DNA from: an uncultured Campylobacterales bacterium
GTDB taxonomy: Bacteria; Campylobacterota; Campylobacteria; Campylobacterales; Arcobacteraceae
Assembly: GCA_947494995.1 (NCBI GenBank)
Contig: CANLWY010000007.1
Location: 62,001-126,000, forward strand
Reading direction: 5' to 3'
DNA length: 64,000 bases
In this document: in pieces, positions 1-10,000 of the stretch
Layout of the letters: every line of letters starts with the position of its first letter
Position numbering within the stretch: position 1 is the stretch's first letter
Position numbers and translations under genes: made by a program
The notes under the pieces: generated by a model
What the model was told of the DNA's origin: nothing
Database searches by the model: none
What the model saw: only the letters and a program-made list of their open reading frames with translations

Positions 1-1154
1 TCCAAACAAAGGGACAAAGAATTTTATTTGCAGGGTTTATGAAAGCTTATACAGAAGGAAGTGATAATCCTGAAGCAGCACTTGATAGTACGGAGAAGAT
101 TTTACCAACTATTAAAGTTGGTACTATTTTAAACCTTGAAAAATTAGATTTAGAACAAAACTTTACTAAACCACCTGCAAGATATACTGAAGCTTCTTTA
201 GTTAAGAAGTTAGAATCAGAAGGAATAGGAAGACCATCAACTTATGCTCCAACTATTTCAACTATTCAAGCAAGAGAGTATGTTGTAAAAACAGAAGATA
301 AAAAACTTGCTCCTACTCCAACAGGTGAAATTGTAAATAGTTTTTTAGTTGACCATTTCCCACATATTGTAGATTTAGGATTTACAGCGCGTGTTGAGGA
401 AGAGTTTGATGAAATTGCAGAAGGAAAGATTGCTTGGCAACAAGTTATGGATGAGTTCTATGGTGATTTTAAGAAAACTATTAATGAAAAAGAAGAGAGT
501 GTAAATAAAGAAGATTATTTACAAATTAGAGAGATTGGAATTGATCCAAAATCTGGAAAGCCTATAAGTGCAAGAGTTGGACGATATGGTCCTTTTGTAC
601 AAATTGGAACAAAAGATGATGAAGAAAAACCAGCTTTTGTAGCTATTCCTGATCATTTAAATATGGATACAATTACTCTTGATGAGGCACTTTTCTTATT
701 TACTCTTCCTAGAGTAGTTGGACAGGATGCTGCTGGAGATGATATTAAGGCAAATATTGGAAGATTTGGTCCATATTTACAAGTTAAATCTACATATTTT
801 TCTTTAAAAACTGATGATCCTTATACTATTGAACTTCCACGTGCATTAGAAGTAATAAAAGAGATTACTGAAGCAAAAGCTAAAGCTACGATTAAAGTAT
901 TTGAAAAAGAAAAAATACATATTTTAATAGGACAATATGGTCCTTATATTAAACAGGGTAGAAAAAACTTTAAAATACCAAAAGGTGTAGAAGCAGAAGA
1001 GTTAACTTTAGAAGAGACTTTAGAGATTATTGCTAAAGATCCAAAATCTAAAGGTGCTAAAAAAGCTCCTGCGAAAAAAACAACTGCTAGAAAAAAAACA
1101 ACTACTAAAAAAACTACAACAAAAAAGACAGCAGCTAAAAAAACAGATAAGTAG
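1..1154 (+). CDS. topA: DNA topoisomerase I, C-terminal part (5' end outside window)
   Basis: Type IA topoisomerase that relaxes negative supercoils. The frame is open from the first bases of the window (codons in phase from base 3), so the Met at position 39 is internal and the true start lies upstream. Visible are the family motif GIGRPSTYAPTI and three C-terminal Toprim-associated repeats (GRYGPFVQIG, GRFGPYLQVK, GQYGPYIKQG). The protein ends in a roughly 35-residue Lys/Thr/Ala tail that probably binds DNA. There is no Cys anywhere in the visible part, so the zinc ribbons of E. coli TopA are absent. The next gene starts three bases after the stop codon, suggesting cotranscription. Confidence 0.95.
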   Translation, partial: QTKGQRILFAGFMKAYTEGSDNPEAALDSTEKILPTIKVGTILNLEKLDLEQNFTKPPARYTEASLVKKLESEGIGRPSTYAPTISTIQAREYVVKTEDKKLAPTPTGEIVNSFLVDHFPHIVDLGFTARVEEEFDEIAEGKIAWQQVMDEFYGDFKKTINEKEESVNKEDYLQIREIGIDPKSGKPISARVGRYGPFVQIGTKDDEEKPAFVAIPDHLNMDTITLDEALFLFTLPRVVGQDAAGDDIKANIGRFGPYLQVKSTYFSLKTDDPYTIELPRALEVIKEITEAKAKATIKVFEKEKIHILIGQYGPYIKQGRKNFKIPKGVEAEELTLEETLEIIAKDPKSKGAKKAPAKKTTARKKTTTKKTTTKKTAAKKTDK

Positions 1155-1157
1155 CAT

Positions 1158-1673
1158 ATGAAAATAGGTGTTTTATCAGATAGTCACTTTAAAAGTGACT
1201 ATACTAAAGAAGTTATAGATCTTCTTAAAGATAATGAAGCCCAATACTTAGTCCATGCGGGGGATTTATGTATTGAGCAGAATCTAAAATATTTGGAAGA
1301 ATCAGGGCTAATATATATTAGTGTCTTTGGAAATAATGATATGTCGTTGATTCCTTTATCTTCTAAATATAATATAAAACAAGAACCATATGCTTTCAAG
1401 ATCAAGGAAACAACTTTTAAGTTAATGCATCTTCCATATTATATGCAAGGTGATAGTGATGTGGTAATTTTTGGACATACACACATTTTTGAAAGCGAGT
1501 ATAATAATGGTACTCTTTTCCTAAACCCAGGGGAAATATGTGCTAGAGAGAAGCCTAAAATTGAGTGTGTGTTGCTAGAAATTAAAGAAAATGAGTATAT
1601 AATCAATTATTACTCAAGAGATATAAATGAAAAATATTTTGAAAAAAAAGAGATAAAATATGAAAGAAAATAA
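1158..1673 (+). CDS. YfcE/MJ0936-type metallophosphoesterase
   Basis: Small cytoplasmic calcineurin-like phosphodiesterase of 171 residues, a typical length for the YfcE/MJ0936 group. The metal-binding motifs appear in order: DSH at residues 8-10, HAGD near 33, GNND near 58 and GHTH near 106. Known members hydrolyse phosphodiesters in vitro, often with manganese; the natural substrate is usually unknown and cannot be told here. It starts three bases after topA and its end overlaps bioB by 14 bases, so the three genes are probably one transcript. Confidence 0.85.
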   Translation: MKIGVLSDSHFKSDYTKEVIDLLKDNEAQYLVHAGDLCIEQNLKYLEESGLIYISVFGNNDMSLIPLSSKYNIKQEPYAFKIKETTFKLMHLPYYMQGDSDVVIFGHTHIFESEYNNGTLFLNPGEICAREKPKIECVLLEIKENEYIINYYSRDINEKYFEKKEIKYERK

Positions 1674-2511
1674 AGAAATTTTTTTATGTGCAATCTGTAA
1701 TATTGAGAGTGGTACATGTAATGAAGATTGTAAATTTTGCACTCAAAGTGTGAAGTACAAAGCAGATATCCAAAGATATAAGAAAAAAGAGATAGAACAA
1801 ATTGTTGAAGAAGCAAAAAGAGCAAGAGCAAATGGAGCAAATGGGTTCTGTCTTGTAACAGCAGGAAAAGGTCTTAATGATAAGAGGCTTGAGTTTGTAT
1901 GTGAAGCAGCAAGGGCAGTAAAAAAAGAGAATTTAGGACTTATTTTAATTGCTTGTAATGGTACTGCTTCTGTTGAGCAAATTCAAACTCTTAAAGAAGC
2001 TGGAGTTGATGCGTATAATCATAATTTAGAGACTGCAAGAGATTTTTATCCTGAAATTGTAACTACTCATACTTGGGATGAGAGATATCAAACATGTAAA
2101 AATGTAAAAGAAGTAGGATTAAGACTTGTATGTGGTGGAATTTTTGGTTTAGGTGAAACACAAGAGCAAAGAGTATCTATGCTTGAATCAATTGCTTCAT
2201 TAGAACCAATGAATGTACCAATTAACTTTTTTCATCCAAATGAAGCTCTTCCTATTGTTGAAAACTCAATAACAAGAGAAGAAGCATTTGAATTAATTGA
2301 ACTAACAAGAAAGATGGTTCCTAATGCAATGAAAATTATGGTTGCAGGTGGAAGAGAATTGATGTTTGGTGATGAACAATATAAAATCTTTGAAAAGGGT
2401 GCAAATGCCTTTGTTATTGGAGATTATTTAACAACTGCTGGAAGAACACCTGCTGATGATATTGCTGAGCTTGAGAAGCAAGGTATTAAAGTTATAAGAG
2501 AAAGAGACTAA
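1660..2511 (+). CDS. bioB: Biotin synthase
   Basis: Radical SAM enzyme that inserts sulfur into dethiobiotin, the last step of biotin synthesis. The CxxxCxxC cluster motif is at Cys20, Cys24 and Cys27, followed by the BioB-type segment FCTQSVKYKADIQRY. Later conserved segments include YNHNLETARDFYP and the C-terminal TTAGRTPADDI. At 283 residues it is the short form seen in Helicobacter and Campylobacter, which lacks the longer tail of E. coli BioB. The start overlaps the upstream phosphodiesterase by 14 bases. Confidence 0.94.
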   Translation: MKENKEIFLCAICNIESGTCNEDCKFCTQSVKYKADIQRYKKKEIEQIVEEAKRARANGANGFCLVTAGKGLNDKRLEFVCEAARAVKKENLGLILIACNGTASVEQIQTLKEAGVDAYNHNLETARDFYPEIVTTHTWDERYQTCKNVKEVGLRLVCGGIFGLGETQEQRVSMLESIASLEPMNVPINFFHPNEALPIVENSITREEAFELIELTRKMVPNAMKIMVAGGRELMFGDEQYKIFEKGANAFVIGDYLTTAGRTPADDIAELEKQGIKVIRERD

Positions 2512-2526
2512 TCTTTAGGATTTCCA

Positions 2527-3696
2527 ATGAGTGAAGAAATATTAATAATCATATCTATATCCCTTATTATATTTACTTCACCTCTTATTTCTAAAATATT
2601 AAGACTTCCAACAATTACAGTTGAGATTATTTTAGGAGCATTAGCTGCATACTTTGCTTTTATCGTAGAGCATACTATTCTAGAGCTTGTAGCACAATTG
2701 GGATTTCTTTATTTAATGTTTCTTGCTGGACTTGAAGTTGACTTAAAGAAAATTATGAATATTTCTGCTTCTATTTTTAGAAAATCTATTTTTTATAATG
2801 TAATATTGTTTTCACTTGCAGCAGCAGGAACCTTTTACCTTGATTTAGGCTATATCTTTATTGTAATTCTTCCTTTAATCTCAATAGGTCTTTTAGCGGC
2901 TTTGAAAAAAGAGTATGGTGATGTAGAGTGGATAAGACTTGCCATTACTGTTGGATTAATTGGTGAGATTGTTTCAATCTTTGCTCTTACTACAGTTACG
3001 GCTGCTTTAGAGTTTGGAATCAACTTTGAGTTTTATAAAACAATGGTTTTATTTACTCTTTTTCTTATGTTTATGGTATTTATATACAAGTTATTTCATA
3101 ACCTTATTTGGTGGTATCCAGAAATTAAAGCATTATTAATGCCAGAAAATGACCATCAAGAGCAAGATATACGACTCTCAATGAGCATCTTTTTTCTTAT
3201 GATTGCTGTGATGATGGTATTAAATTTAAAAGTTGCTTTTGGGGCATTTATTGCAGGGACATTTATTACTACATTTTTTGAAGAGCATAATAAACAACTT
3301 CCTCATAAATTAGAACATTTTGGGTTTGGATGGTTAGTTCCTATTTTCTTTATTTATGTAGGTTCATCTTTTGAATTAGATGCTCTTTTACAAGAGGGAC
3401 TTGTGGCAAAAGCTATTTTAATTGCATTAGCTATGATTGGGATTAGATTTGTGGCTTCTATGTTGTTTATAAAAGAGATGGGATGGAATAAGTTCTTTAT
3501 GTTAGGACTTTCTCACTCTATGCCTATTACACTTTTAATTGCTGTTGCAACAATAGCTTATGACAATCATTCAATTACACAGTTCTACTATTATGCTTTT
3601 ATTTTAGCAGCAATTATTGAAGTACTTGTTGTTATGATTGCTATTAGGATTTTATCTCATGTGATTAAGTTGGATGAGGGAATAAGTAGTAATTAA
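2527..3696 (+). CDS. Cation:proton antiporter of the CPA2 (Kef/NapA-like) family
   Basis: Integral membrane protein of 389 residues with about 12 hydrophobic segments and no cytoplasmic TrkA-N (RCK) domain. The pattern, including LGFLYLMFLAGLEVDL near the N-terminus, is that of Na+/H+ or K+/H+ exchangers of the Pfam Na_H_Exchanger group. The likely role is exchange of monovalent cation for proton at the inner membrane; ion specificity cannot be read from sequence. It starts 15 bases after bioB and ends just before a terminator hairpin. Confidence 0.85.
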   Translation: MSEEILIIISISLIIFTSPLISKILRLPTITVEIILGALAAYFAFIVEHTILELVAQLGFLYLMFLAGLEVDLKKIMNISASIFRKSIFYNVILFSLAAAGTFYLDLGYIFIVILPLISIGLLAALKKEYGDVEWIRLAITVGLIGEIVSIFALTTVTAALEFGINFEFYKTMVLFTLFLMFMVFIYKLFHNLIWWYPEIKALLMPENDHQEQDIRLSMSIFFLMIAVMMVLNLKVAFGAFIAGTFITTFFEEHNKQLPHKLEHFGFGWLVPIFFIYVGSSFELDALLQEGLVAKAILIALAMIGIRFVASMLFIKEMGWNKFFMLGLSHSMPITLLIAVATIAYDNHSITQFYYYAFILAAIIEVLVVMIAIRILSHVIKLDEGISSN

Positions 3697-3700
3697 TCTC

Positions 3701-3731
3701 AATACGTTTCTTTAAAAGAAACGTATTTTTT
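3701..3731. terminator. Bidirectional intrinsic terminator
   Basis: The arms AATACGTTTCTTT (3701-3713) and AAAGAAACGTATT (3715-3727) are perfect reverse complements, followed by a T run on the plus strand and preceded by sequence that can serve the other strand. It lies between the convergent antiporter and AMIN-protein genes. Confidence 0.8.
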
Positions 3732-4423
3732 TATTCATATAATTTGATGATACTTACCATATTGTTATCATAAGTAACTTCATAGTTTTCAGGAACTTCT
3801 GCTAATTCTATCACTATTCTAAAAAAGTTGTCTTTTTTATGATTTCCAACAGCTATTTTTGGAAAGTTTGTAGATTCTAGGTTTGCTCTTTTTGTATAGA
3901 AATTCTCTTTTGCACTATAGTCTAATACAATTTTCTTTTTTCCTGGAAGAGTTATCTTTTTCATAACTTTATATTTTGAGTGAATATCAATTTTATCATT
4001 GTCGTACTCTACTTTAACAAATGGTAAAAGTTCTGTTTCTGTAGTTACATCAAGTCTTGGTTTAACATATACAACTTGCTGTGGTTCTTTTGGCTTTTCA
4101 ACTATTACTTTTTTGATGATAGTTTTAGGCTTAACTTCTTTTTGAGCTTCTTTTATCATCTTTTGAACTTTCTCTTCAGTAAGAGCTGGTTTTACAGGTT
4201 TTGGAGCTTCTATAACTTCAGGCTCAGGTTTATTCATTTTTTCATACATTTTATTAACATATTGTTGTTCTTGTTGAAACTCTACTTCATAATCCTCTTC
4301 AACTTCATTTATTTCAATCATTCTTGCAGCTTCTTCTTCATAAGCATTTGTAGGTTCAAAAGGGTTTTCTCTTGCTATTAAGCTAAGAGATAAGATAAAT
4401 AGTAGTGTAAATAAAGTCTTCAT
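3731..4423 (-). CDS. AMIN-domain periplasmic protein (CgpA-like)
   Basis: 230-residue exported protein. The N-terminus (MKTLFTLLFILSLSLIA) is a signal peptide. Residues about 25-125 are acidic, Pro/Lys/Glu-rich and probably extended. The last 100 residues form an AMIN-like domain with the segment FFRIVIELAEVP. AMIN domains localise proteins to the cell envelope, often by binding peptidoglycan or secretin partners. In C. jejuni the genes after recA and eno include an AMIN-type glycoprotein (CgpA, Cj1670), and this gene holds the same place. It overlaps the FtsB-like gene upstream by four bases. I see no clear D/E-x-N-x-S/T N-glycosylation sequon. Confidence 0.72.
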   Translation of the reverse strand: MKTLFTLLFILSLSLIARENPFEPTNAYEEEAARMIEINEVEEDYEVEFQQEQQYVNKMYEKMNKPEPEVIEAPKPVKPALTEEKVQKMIKEAQKEVKPKTIIKKVIVEKPKEPQQVVYVKPRLDVTTETELLPFVKVEYDNDKIDIHSKYKVMKKITLPGKKKIVLDYSAKENFYTKRANLESTNFPKIAVGNHKKDNFFRIVIELAEVPENYEVTYDNNMVSIIKLYE

Positions 4424-4662
4424 TCTTCAGGCTCCAAATTTTTTAATTCAAAATACTCTTTTTGTAGATGAGCATTGTCTTGTTGTAATCTTTTTATTTC
4501 ACTTTGGAGATACTCTTTTTTATGTTTTAATGAGTTGTAAACCTCTAAAGAGTTATCTCCAAAAAGAATATTTGAAACATGATAGCCAAGAAAAACCGTA
4601 ATAGCAATAGAAGCTATTGCTATTAACGAAAAATTCCTGATTATCTTATTTCTTTCTTTCAT
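4420..4662 (-). CDS. FtsB/DivIC-like septum formation initiator
   Basis: 80-residue bitopic protein: a short basic N-terminus, one membrane segment (about residues 10-33), then a coiled coil with LQSEIKRLQQDNAHLQKEY. This is the architecture of FtsB/DivIC, which bridges FtsL and FtsQ in the divisome. It sits between eno and the AMIN protein, as the FtsB-like gene does downstream of eno in many Gram-negative bacteria and in C. jejuni (Cj1671). Three bases separate it from eno, and it shares four bases with the following gene. Confidence 0.8.
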   Translation of the reverse strand: MKERNKIIRNFSLIAIASIAITVFLGYHVSNILFGDNSLEVYNSLKHKKEYLQSEIKRLQQDNAHLQKEYFELKNLEPEE

Positions 4663-4665
4663 ATA

Positions 4666-6093
<1,428 letters not shown>

Positions 6094-6094
6094 A

Positions 6095-7126
6095 TTATTC
6101 GTTATCAGCTTCTGGCTCACCTTGGATAATTTCATCATTTACACCCATTGCTGTTAAGATTTTTTGTTCAATCTCATTTGCAACATCAGGATTCTCTTTT
6201 AAGAATACTTTAGAGTTTTCTTTCCCTTGTCCAACTTTTGAGTCATTATATGAGAACCAAGCTCCTGCTTTATCAACAATATCAAGTTTTACACCATAAT
6301 CAATAAGTTCTCCTGTTTTAGAGATACCCTCTCCAAACATGATATCGAATTCAGCTTGTTTAAATGGTGCAGCTACTTTATTTTTAACTACTTTTACTTT
6401 TACTCTATTACCAATAGAGTTTTCAGCTTGTTTAAGTGTTGCGATTCTTCTAATATCAAGTCTTACAGATGAATAGAATTTAAGTGCATTTCCACCTGTT
6501 GTTGTTTCAGGACTTCCATATCCTGTCATACCAATTTTCATTCTAATTTGGTTAATAAAGATTACTGTTGTATTCATTTTATTTAAAAGACCTGTGATCT
6601 TTCTAAGAGCTTTAGACATAAGTCTTGCTTGAACACCAACTTGTTGATCATCCATATCTCCATCGATTTCTACTTTTGGAGTAAGTGCTGCAACTGAGTC
6701 AACAACTACTAAATCAACTGCACCTGATCTAATAACTGTTTCAAGTATCTCTAAAGCTTGCTCTCCAAAGTCTGGTTGAGATACAAGTAAGTTATCAACA
6801 TCAACACCTAAGTTCTTTGCATATACAACATCAAGAGCATGCTCTGCATCAATAAAAGCACAAACTCCACCAGCTTTTTGGCATTCAGCAATAGCATGTA
6901 AAGTTAGAGTTGTTTTTCCTGAAGATTCTGGTCCATAGATTTCAACTACTCTACCTTTTGGAATACCTCCAACACCAAGAGCTAGGTCTAGACCAAGAGA
7001 ACCTGTTGAAATTGCTTCAACAGGAACAACTTCTTTGTCTCCAAGTCTAATTAGAGTTCCTTTTCCAAATGTTTTGTCAATTTGTTTAATAGCTAAGTCA
7101 AGTGATTTTTTTTGATTATCATCCAT
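6095..7126 (-). CDS. recA: Recombinase RecA
   Basis: Strand-exchange protein for homologous recombination and SOS induction. 343 residues, full length. The Walker A motif GPESSGKT is at residues 65-72; other signatures are the Walker B-like [10 protein letters not shown], the L1/L2 DNA-binding loop region with MSKALRKIT and [14 protein letters not shown], and an acidic C-terminal tail. A terminator separates it from eno downstream, so the two are probably separate transcripts. A TAGGAT ribosome site precedes the first ATG. Confidence 0.97.
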   Translation of the reverse strand: MDDNQKKSLDLAIKQIDKTFGKGTLIRLGDKEVVPVEAISTGSLGLDLALGVGGIPKGRVVEIYGPESSGKTTLTLHAIAECQKAGGVCAFIDAEHALDVVYAKNLGVDVDNLLVSQPDFGEQALEILETVIRSGAVDLVVVDSVAALTPKVEIDGDMDDQQVGVQARLMSKALRKITGLLNKMNTTVIFINQIRMKIGMTGYGSPETTTGGNALKFYSSVRLDIRRIATLKQAENSIGNRVKVKVVKNKVAAPFKQAEFDIMFGEGISKTGELIDYGVKLDIVDKAGAWFSYNDSKVGQGKENSKVFLKENPDVANEIEQKILTAMGVNDEIIQGEPEADNE

Positions 7127-7224
7127 GTTTTTAATCCTAAATTTTATTTATGGTGGAATTTTAGCAAAGTTTTTTTAAAGTAAATGATTTTATTGCAAAA
7201 TGCAATATTTATTTTTTAATTTTT

Positions 7225-7437
7225 TTACTCTTTATTTTCGTCAGGTTTATCATCTTGAATCTTTTCAACAGTTTCAATAGTCTTAATATGAGAAGTAACT
7301 CTTTTTTTCATAGTAAATGATTTAATATGTTTTGCAAGAATTTTTGTATATTTCTTATAATTTCTACTCCCTTTTTCAAAAGTAGCTAATTTTTTTTGAA
7401 TTTTTAGTATATCCTCAGGAATAACGTTGTCTGCCAT
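7225..7437 (-). CDS. Small basic protein of unknown function
   Basis: 70 residues, Lys-rich (about one quarter Lys/Arg), with no Cys, no signal peptide and no membrane segment. The middle is probably helical and the tail is acidic (DDKPDENKE). I do not recognise the family. It lies upstream of recA on the same strand and is divergent from the glycosylation island, so the 80 bases between 7438 and 7518 should hold promoters for both sides. The coding call rests on the uninterrupted frame and the tidy position. Confidence 0.6.
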   Translation of the reverse strand: MADNVIPEDILKIQKKLATFEKGSRNYKKYTKILAKHIKSFTMKKRVTSHIKTIETVEKIQDDKPDENKE

Positions 7438-7480
7438 TTAAAAACACCTATTATTAATATTCTTTGAAATAATTATTGCA

Positions 7481-7486
7481 TATAAT
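7481..7486 (+). promoter_or_regulatory. Candidate -10 box at the head of the glycosylation island
   Basis: TATAAT lies 33 bases before the ATG of the first island gene, in the divergent 80-base gap. No convincing -35 box at 16-18 bases. It is the best promoter candidate for the long colinear run that follows. Confidence 0.4.
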
Positions 7487-7518
7487 AGTTAAATAACCTT
7501 TTAATAACTGGATAGAGT

Positions 7519-8262
7519 ATGTTTTTAGATAGCTTTGTAATCTCATATAATGATATTATTCTTAACGCCCTTAAAATGATTGATAAAAATAAAAAGTCTT
7601 TTTTAGTTTCCGTAGATTCTAAAAATAAAGTTGTTGGAATTGTTACAGAAGGGGATATAAGAAGATATTTAATTGAGGGTGGAAGTATTCAAGAGAATAT
7701 TCCTTTTAATAAAAATTTTATAAGTATAAATAACAATGAACCTTTTACTAATCTTTTTTTCTATTTCAAGCAAGAAAAAATTAATTTTATTCCTATTTTA
7801 AATGAAAAAGATGAACTTGTAAATATAATTTCAAAAAAACAATTTTATTTAATGCTTTTAAAAGATATGAGATATGATATTAAATCATTACCTTATTTGG
7901 ATGAAAATGAGCTAGATTATGAGGTTTTTGATAGACCTTGGGGTTTTTATAAAAGCACTCTTTTAGCAGATCATGTTCAATCAAAGATTATAACTGTTTT
8001 TCCAAATGAAGAGTTAAGTTTACAAAAACATAAAAGAAGAGAAGAACACTGGATAATTATAAAAGGTGAAGGAAAAATCATTTTAGAGGACTCTATTATG
8101 GAAGTAGAGCAAGGAAGATATATCTATATACCCAAAGGCTGTAAACATAAAGTAATAAATAGTTCAGCAAAAGAAAATTTAATATTTGCAGAAGTACAAC
8201 TAGGTGACTATTTTGGGGAAGATGATATTATAAGATATGAAGATAAATATGGGAGAATATAA
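7519..8262 (+). CDS. CBS-pair / type II mannose-6-phosphate isomerase cupin fusion
   Basis: 247 residues. The N-terminal 115 residues form a CBS pair (VVGIVTEGDIRRYL is typical), as found at the front of sugar nucleotidyltransferases of flagellar glycosylation loci. The C-terminal half is a cupin of the type II phosphomannose isomerase group: FDRPWGFY, the metal-binding stretch QKHKRREEHW, and the ending QLGDYFGEDDIIR. The usual GDP-mannose pyrophosphorylase domain in front of such cupins is missing and replaced by the CBS pair. A possible role is fructose-6-phosphate to mannose-6-phosphate conversion to feed the next gene; it could equally be a regulatory or non-catalytic cupin. It overlaps the synthase gene by one base. 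Confidence 0.75.
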   Translation: MFLDSFVISYNDIILNALKMIDKNKKSFLVSVDSKNKVVGIVTEGDIRRYLIEGGSIQENIPFNKNFISINNNEPFTNLFFYFKQEKINFIPILNEKDELVNIISKKQFYLMLLKDMRYDIKSLPYLDENELDYEVFDRPWGFYKSTLLADHVQSKIITVFPNEELSLQKHKRREEHWIIIKGEGKIILEDSIMEVEQGRYIYIPKGCKHKVINSSAKENLIFAEVQLGDYFGEDDIIRYEDKYGRI

Positions 8263-9143
8263 TGGCGTTTAACTTTGATTATAAAGAACCAAAGGTAATT
8301 GCAGAGATTGGGTGTAATCATATGGGTGATTTTCAAACTGCTAAAGAGTTAATAGATTTAGCAAAAGAATCAGGTGCAAAATATATAAAATTTCAAAAAA
8401 GAAATAATAAAGAATTATTAACAGATGAACAATATAATGCTCCCCATCCAGTTCCTGAAAACTCTTATGGGAAAACTTATGGGGAACATAGAGAGTTCTT
8501 GGAATTTACAAAAGAGCAACATCAGGAATTAAAAGAGTATTGTGATTCTATTGATATTGTATATTCAACATCTGTTTGGGATGTATCAAGTGCAAAAGAG
8601 ATGGCTGAATTTAATCCAGAGTTTTTAAAAGTACCATCTGCTTGCAATAACAATTTTGAGATGCTAAAAGTTTTAAGAGATGATTTTAAAGGACAAGTTC
8701 AATTATCAATAGGAATGACAAGTAGAAATGAAGTAGAAGAGATAGTTGAATTTTTTGAAGAGACAGATCAAGCTAAAGATAGACTTTTAATATATTCTTG
8801 TACATCTGGATATCCAGTTCCAGCTAAAGATGTTTCTTTATTAGAAATAAATTGGCTTTATGAAAAATATGGAAATAGAGTCGGAGAGATTGGTTTTTCA
8901 GGACACCATTTAGGAATAAATCTAGATATTTCTGCATATACTTTAGGTGCAAGATGGATTGAGAGACATTTTACTAAGGATAAAACATGGAAAGGTACTG
9001 ATCATGGAGCATCTTTAGAACCTCAGGAATTAAAAGATTTAGTTTTTGGGCTTAATGAAACCTATGAAGCACTACACTTTAAAGAGGATGAGATTTTAGC
9101 AATAGAGCAAGTTCAAAGAGATAAACTAAAAAACAGGAAATAA
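8262..9143 (+). CDS. NeuB-family nonulosonic acid synthase without SAF domain
   Basis: PEP-dependent aldol condensation enzyme of the sialic acid synthase family. Recognised by EIGCNHMGDFQTAKELI, KFQKRN, SIGMTSRNEVEEIV, GFSGHHLGI and the C-terminal ERHFTKDKTWKGTDH. Length is 293 residues against about 340-350 for NeuB, PseI and LegI; the missing part is the C-terminal SAF (antifreeze-like) domain, which normally contributes to the active site of the dimer partner. Substrate is not certain. With the isomerase-type cupin before it and the CMP-synthetase/HAD fusion after it, a 9-phosphate intermediate (KDN-type route from mannose-6-phosphate) is a reasonable inference; sialic, legionaminic or pseudaminic acid are alternatives. 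Confidence 0.85.
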   Translation: MAFNFDYKEPKVIAEIGCNHMGDFQTAKELIDLAKESGAKYIKFQKRNNKELLTDEQYNAPHPVPENSYGKTYGEHREFLEFTKEQHQELKEYCDSIDIVYSTSVWDVSSAKEMAEFNPEFLKVPSACNNNFEMLKVLRDDFKGQVQLSIGMTSRNEVEEIVEFFEETDQAKDRLLIYSCTSGYPVPAKDVSLLEINWLYEKYGNRVGEIGFSGHHLGINLDISAYTLGARWIERHFTKDKTWKGTDHGASLEPQELKDLVFGLNETYEALHFKEDEILAIEQVQRDKLKNRK

Positions 9144-9148
9144 TCAAG

Positions 9149-10000
9149 ATGTCATGTACTTTATGTGGATGTAAAGAGTATAAAAAAAGAGATGGTAGTG
9201 TAAGAGATAGTGATTCTTTAGAAATATATGAATGCCTTGAATGTGGACTAGTGTATTTATCAAGTATTGAACATATAGATGAAGAGTTTTATGAAGAATC
9301 AAATATGCACAAAGAAGTGGATTTAAAGAAATGGCAAAATGAAACAAAAGAGGATGATGAGAGAAGATTTCAATTTACTAAGAATATGATTACAAACAAG
9401 TCTGTATTAGATTTTGGTAGTGGTACAGGATATTATTTGCAAAGGGCAAAAGAGATAGCCTCTAATATATGTGGAATTGAATTGGAAAAGGCAGTTACGC
9501 CAAATTATGAAAAACATAATATTCCTCTTTTTAGAAGTTTAGATGAGGTGTCAATAAAGTTCGACGTAATAACTTCTTTTCATGTAATTGAGCATTTACC
9601 AAATCCTAACAAGATATTGCAACAATTTTCAGAAAAATTAGAAGATAATGGGAAAATCATTATAGAGGTTCCTAATGCAAATGATGTACTTTTAACTTTG
9701 TATAAAAATGAAGCTTTTTCCAATTTTACTTATTGGAGTTGCCATTTATATTTATATACACAGCATACATTAGGCCTTTTGGCAAAACAATCAGGTTTAA
9801 AAGTAGATTTTATAAAACATATACAAAGGTATCCTCTTTCTAATCATTTATATTGGTTAAGTAACTCAAAAGCTGGTGGACATGTTAAGTGGGGAGAGTT
9901 TTTAGATTCAAAAGAGTTAACAAAAGCATATGAGTCACAACTTGCTTCTTTAGGAATGACTGATACATTAATTGCTCAATTTAGTAAGGAAAATAAATGA
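9149..10000 (+). CDS. Class I SAM methyltransferase with N-terminal zinc-binding motif
   Basis: 283 residues. The N-terminus carries two paired cysteine motifs (CTLCGC and CLECG), likely one zinc site. The Rossmann methyltransferase core follows with motif I VLDFGSGTGYYL near residue 90 and VITSFHVIEHLPNP near 145. This arrangement is common in sugar C- or O-methyltransferases of surface glycan loci. It sits between the synthase and the CMP-sugar synthetase and overlaps the latter by four bases, so it may methylate the nonulosonic acid or its precursor. Target not known. Confidence 0.78.
   Translation: MSCTLCGCKEYKKRDGSVRDSDSLEIYECLECGLVYLSSIEHIDEEFYEESNMHKEVDLKKWQNETKEDDERRFQFTKNMITNKSVLDFGSGTGYYLQRAKEIASNICGIELEKAVTPNYEKHNIPLFRSLDEVSIKFDVITSFHVIEHLPNPNKILQQFSEKLEDNGKIIIEVPNANDVLLTLYKNEAFSNFTYWSCHLYLYTQHTLGLLAKQSGLKVDFIKHIQRYPLSNHLYWLSNSKAGGHVKWGEFLDSKELTKAYESQLASLGMTDTLIAQFSKENK

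Noticed and set aside
4076-4381. Plus-strand Phe-rich open frame
   Set aside because: Mirror of the Lys/Glu-rich AMIN protein; composition is an antisense artefact.
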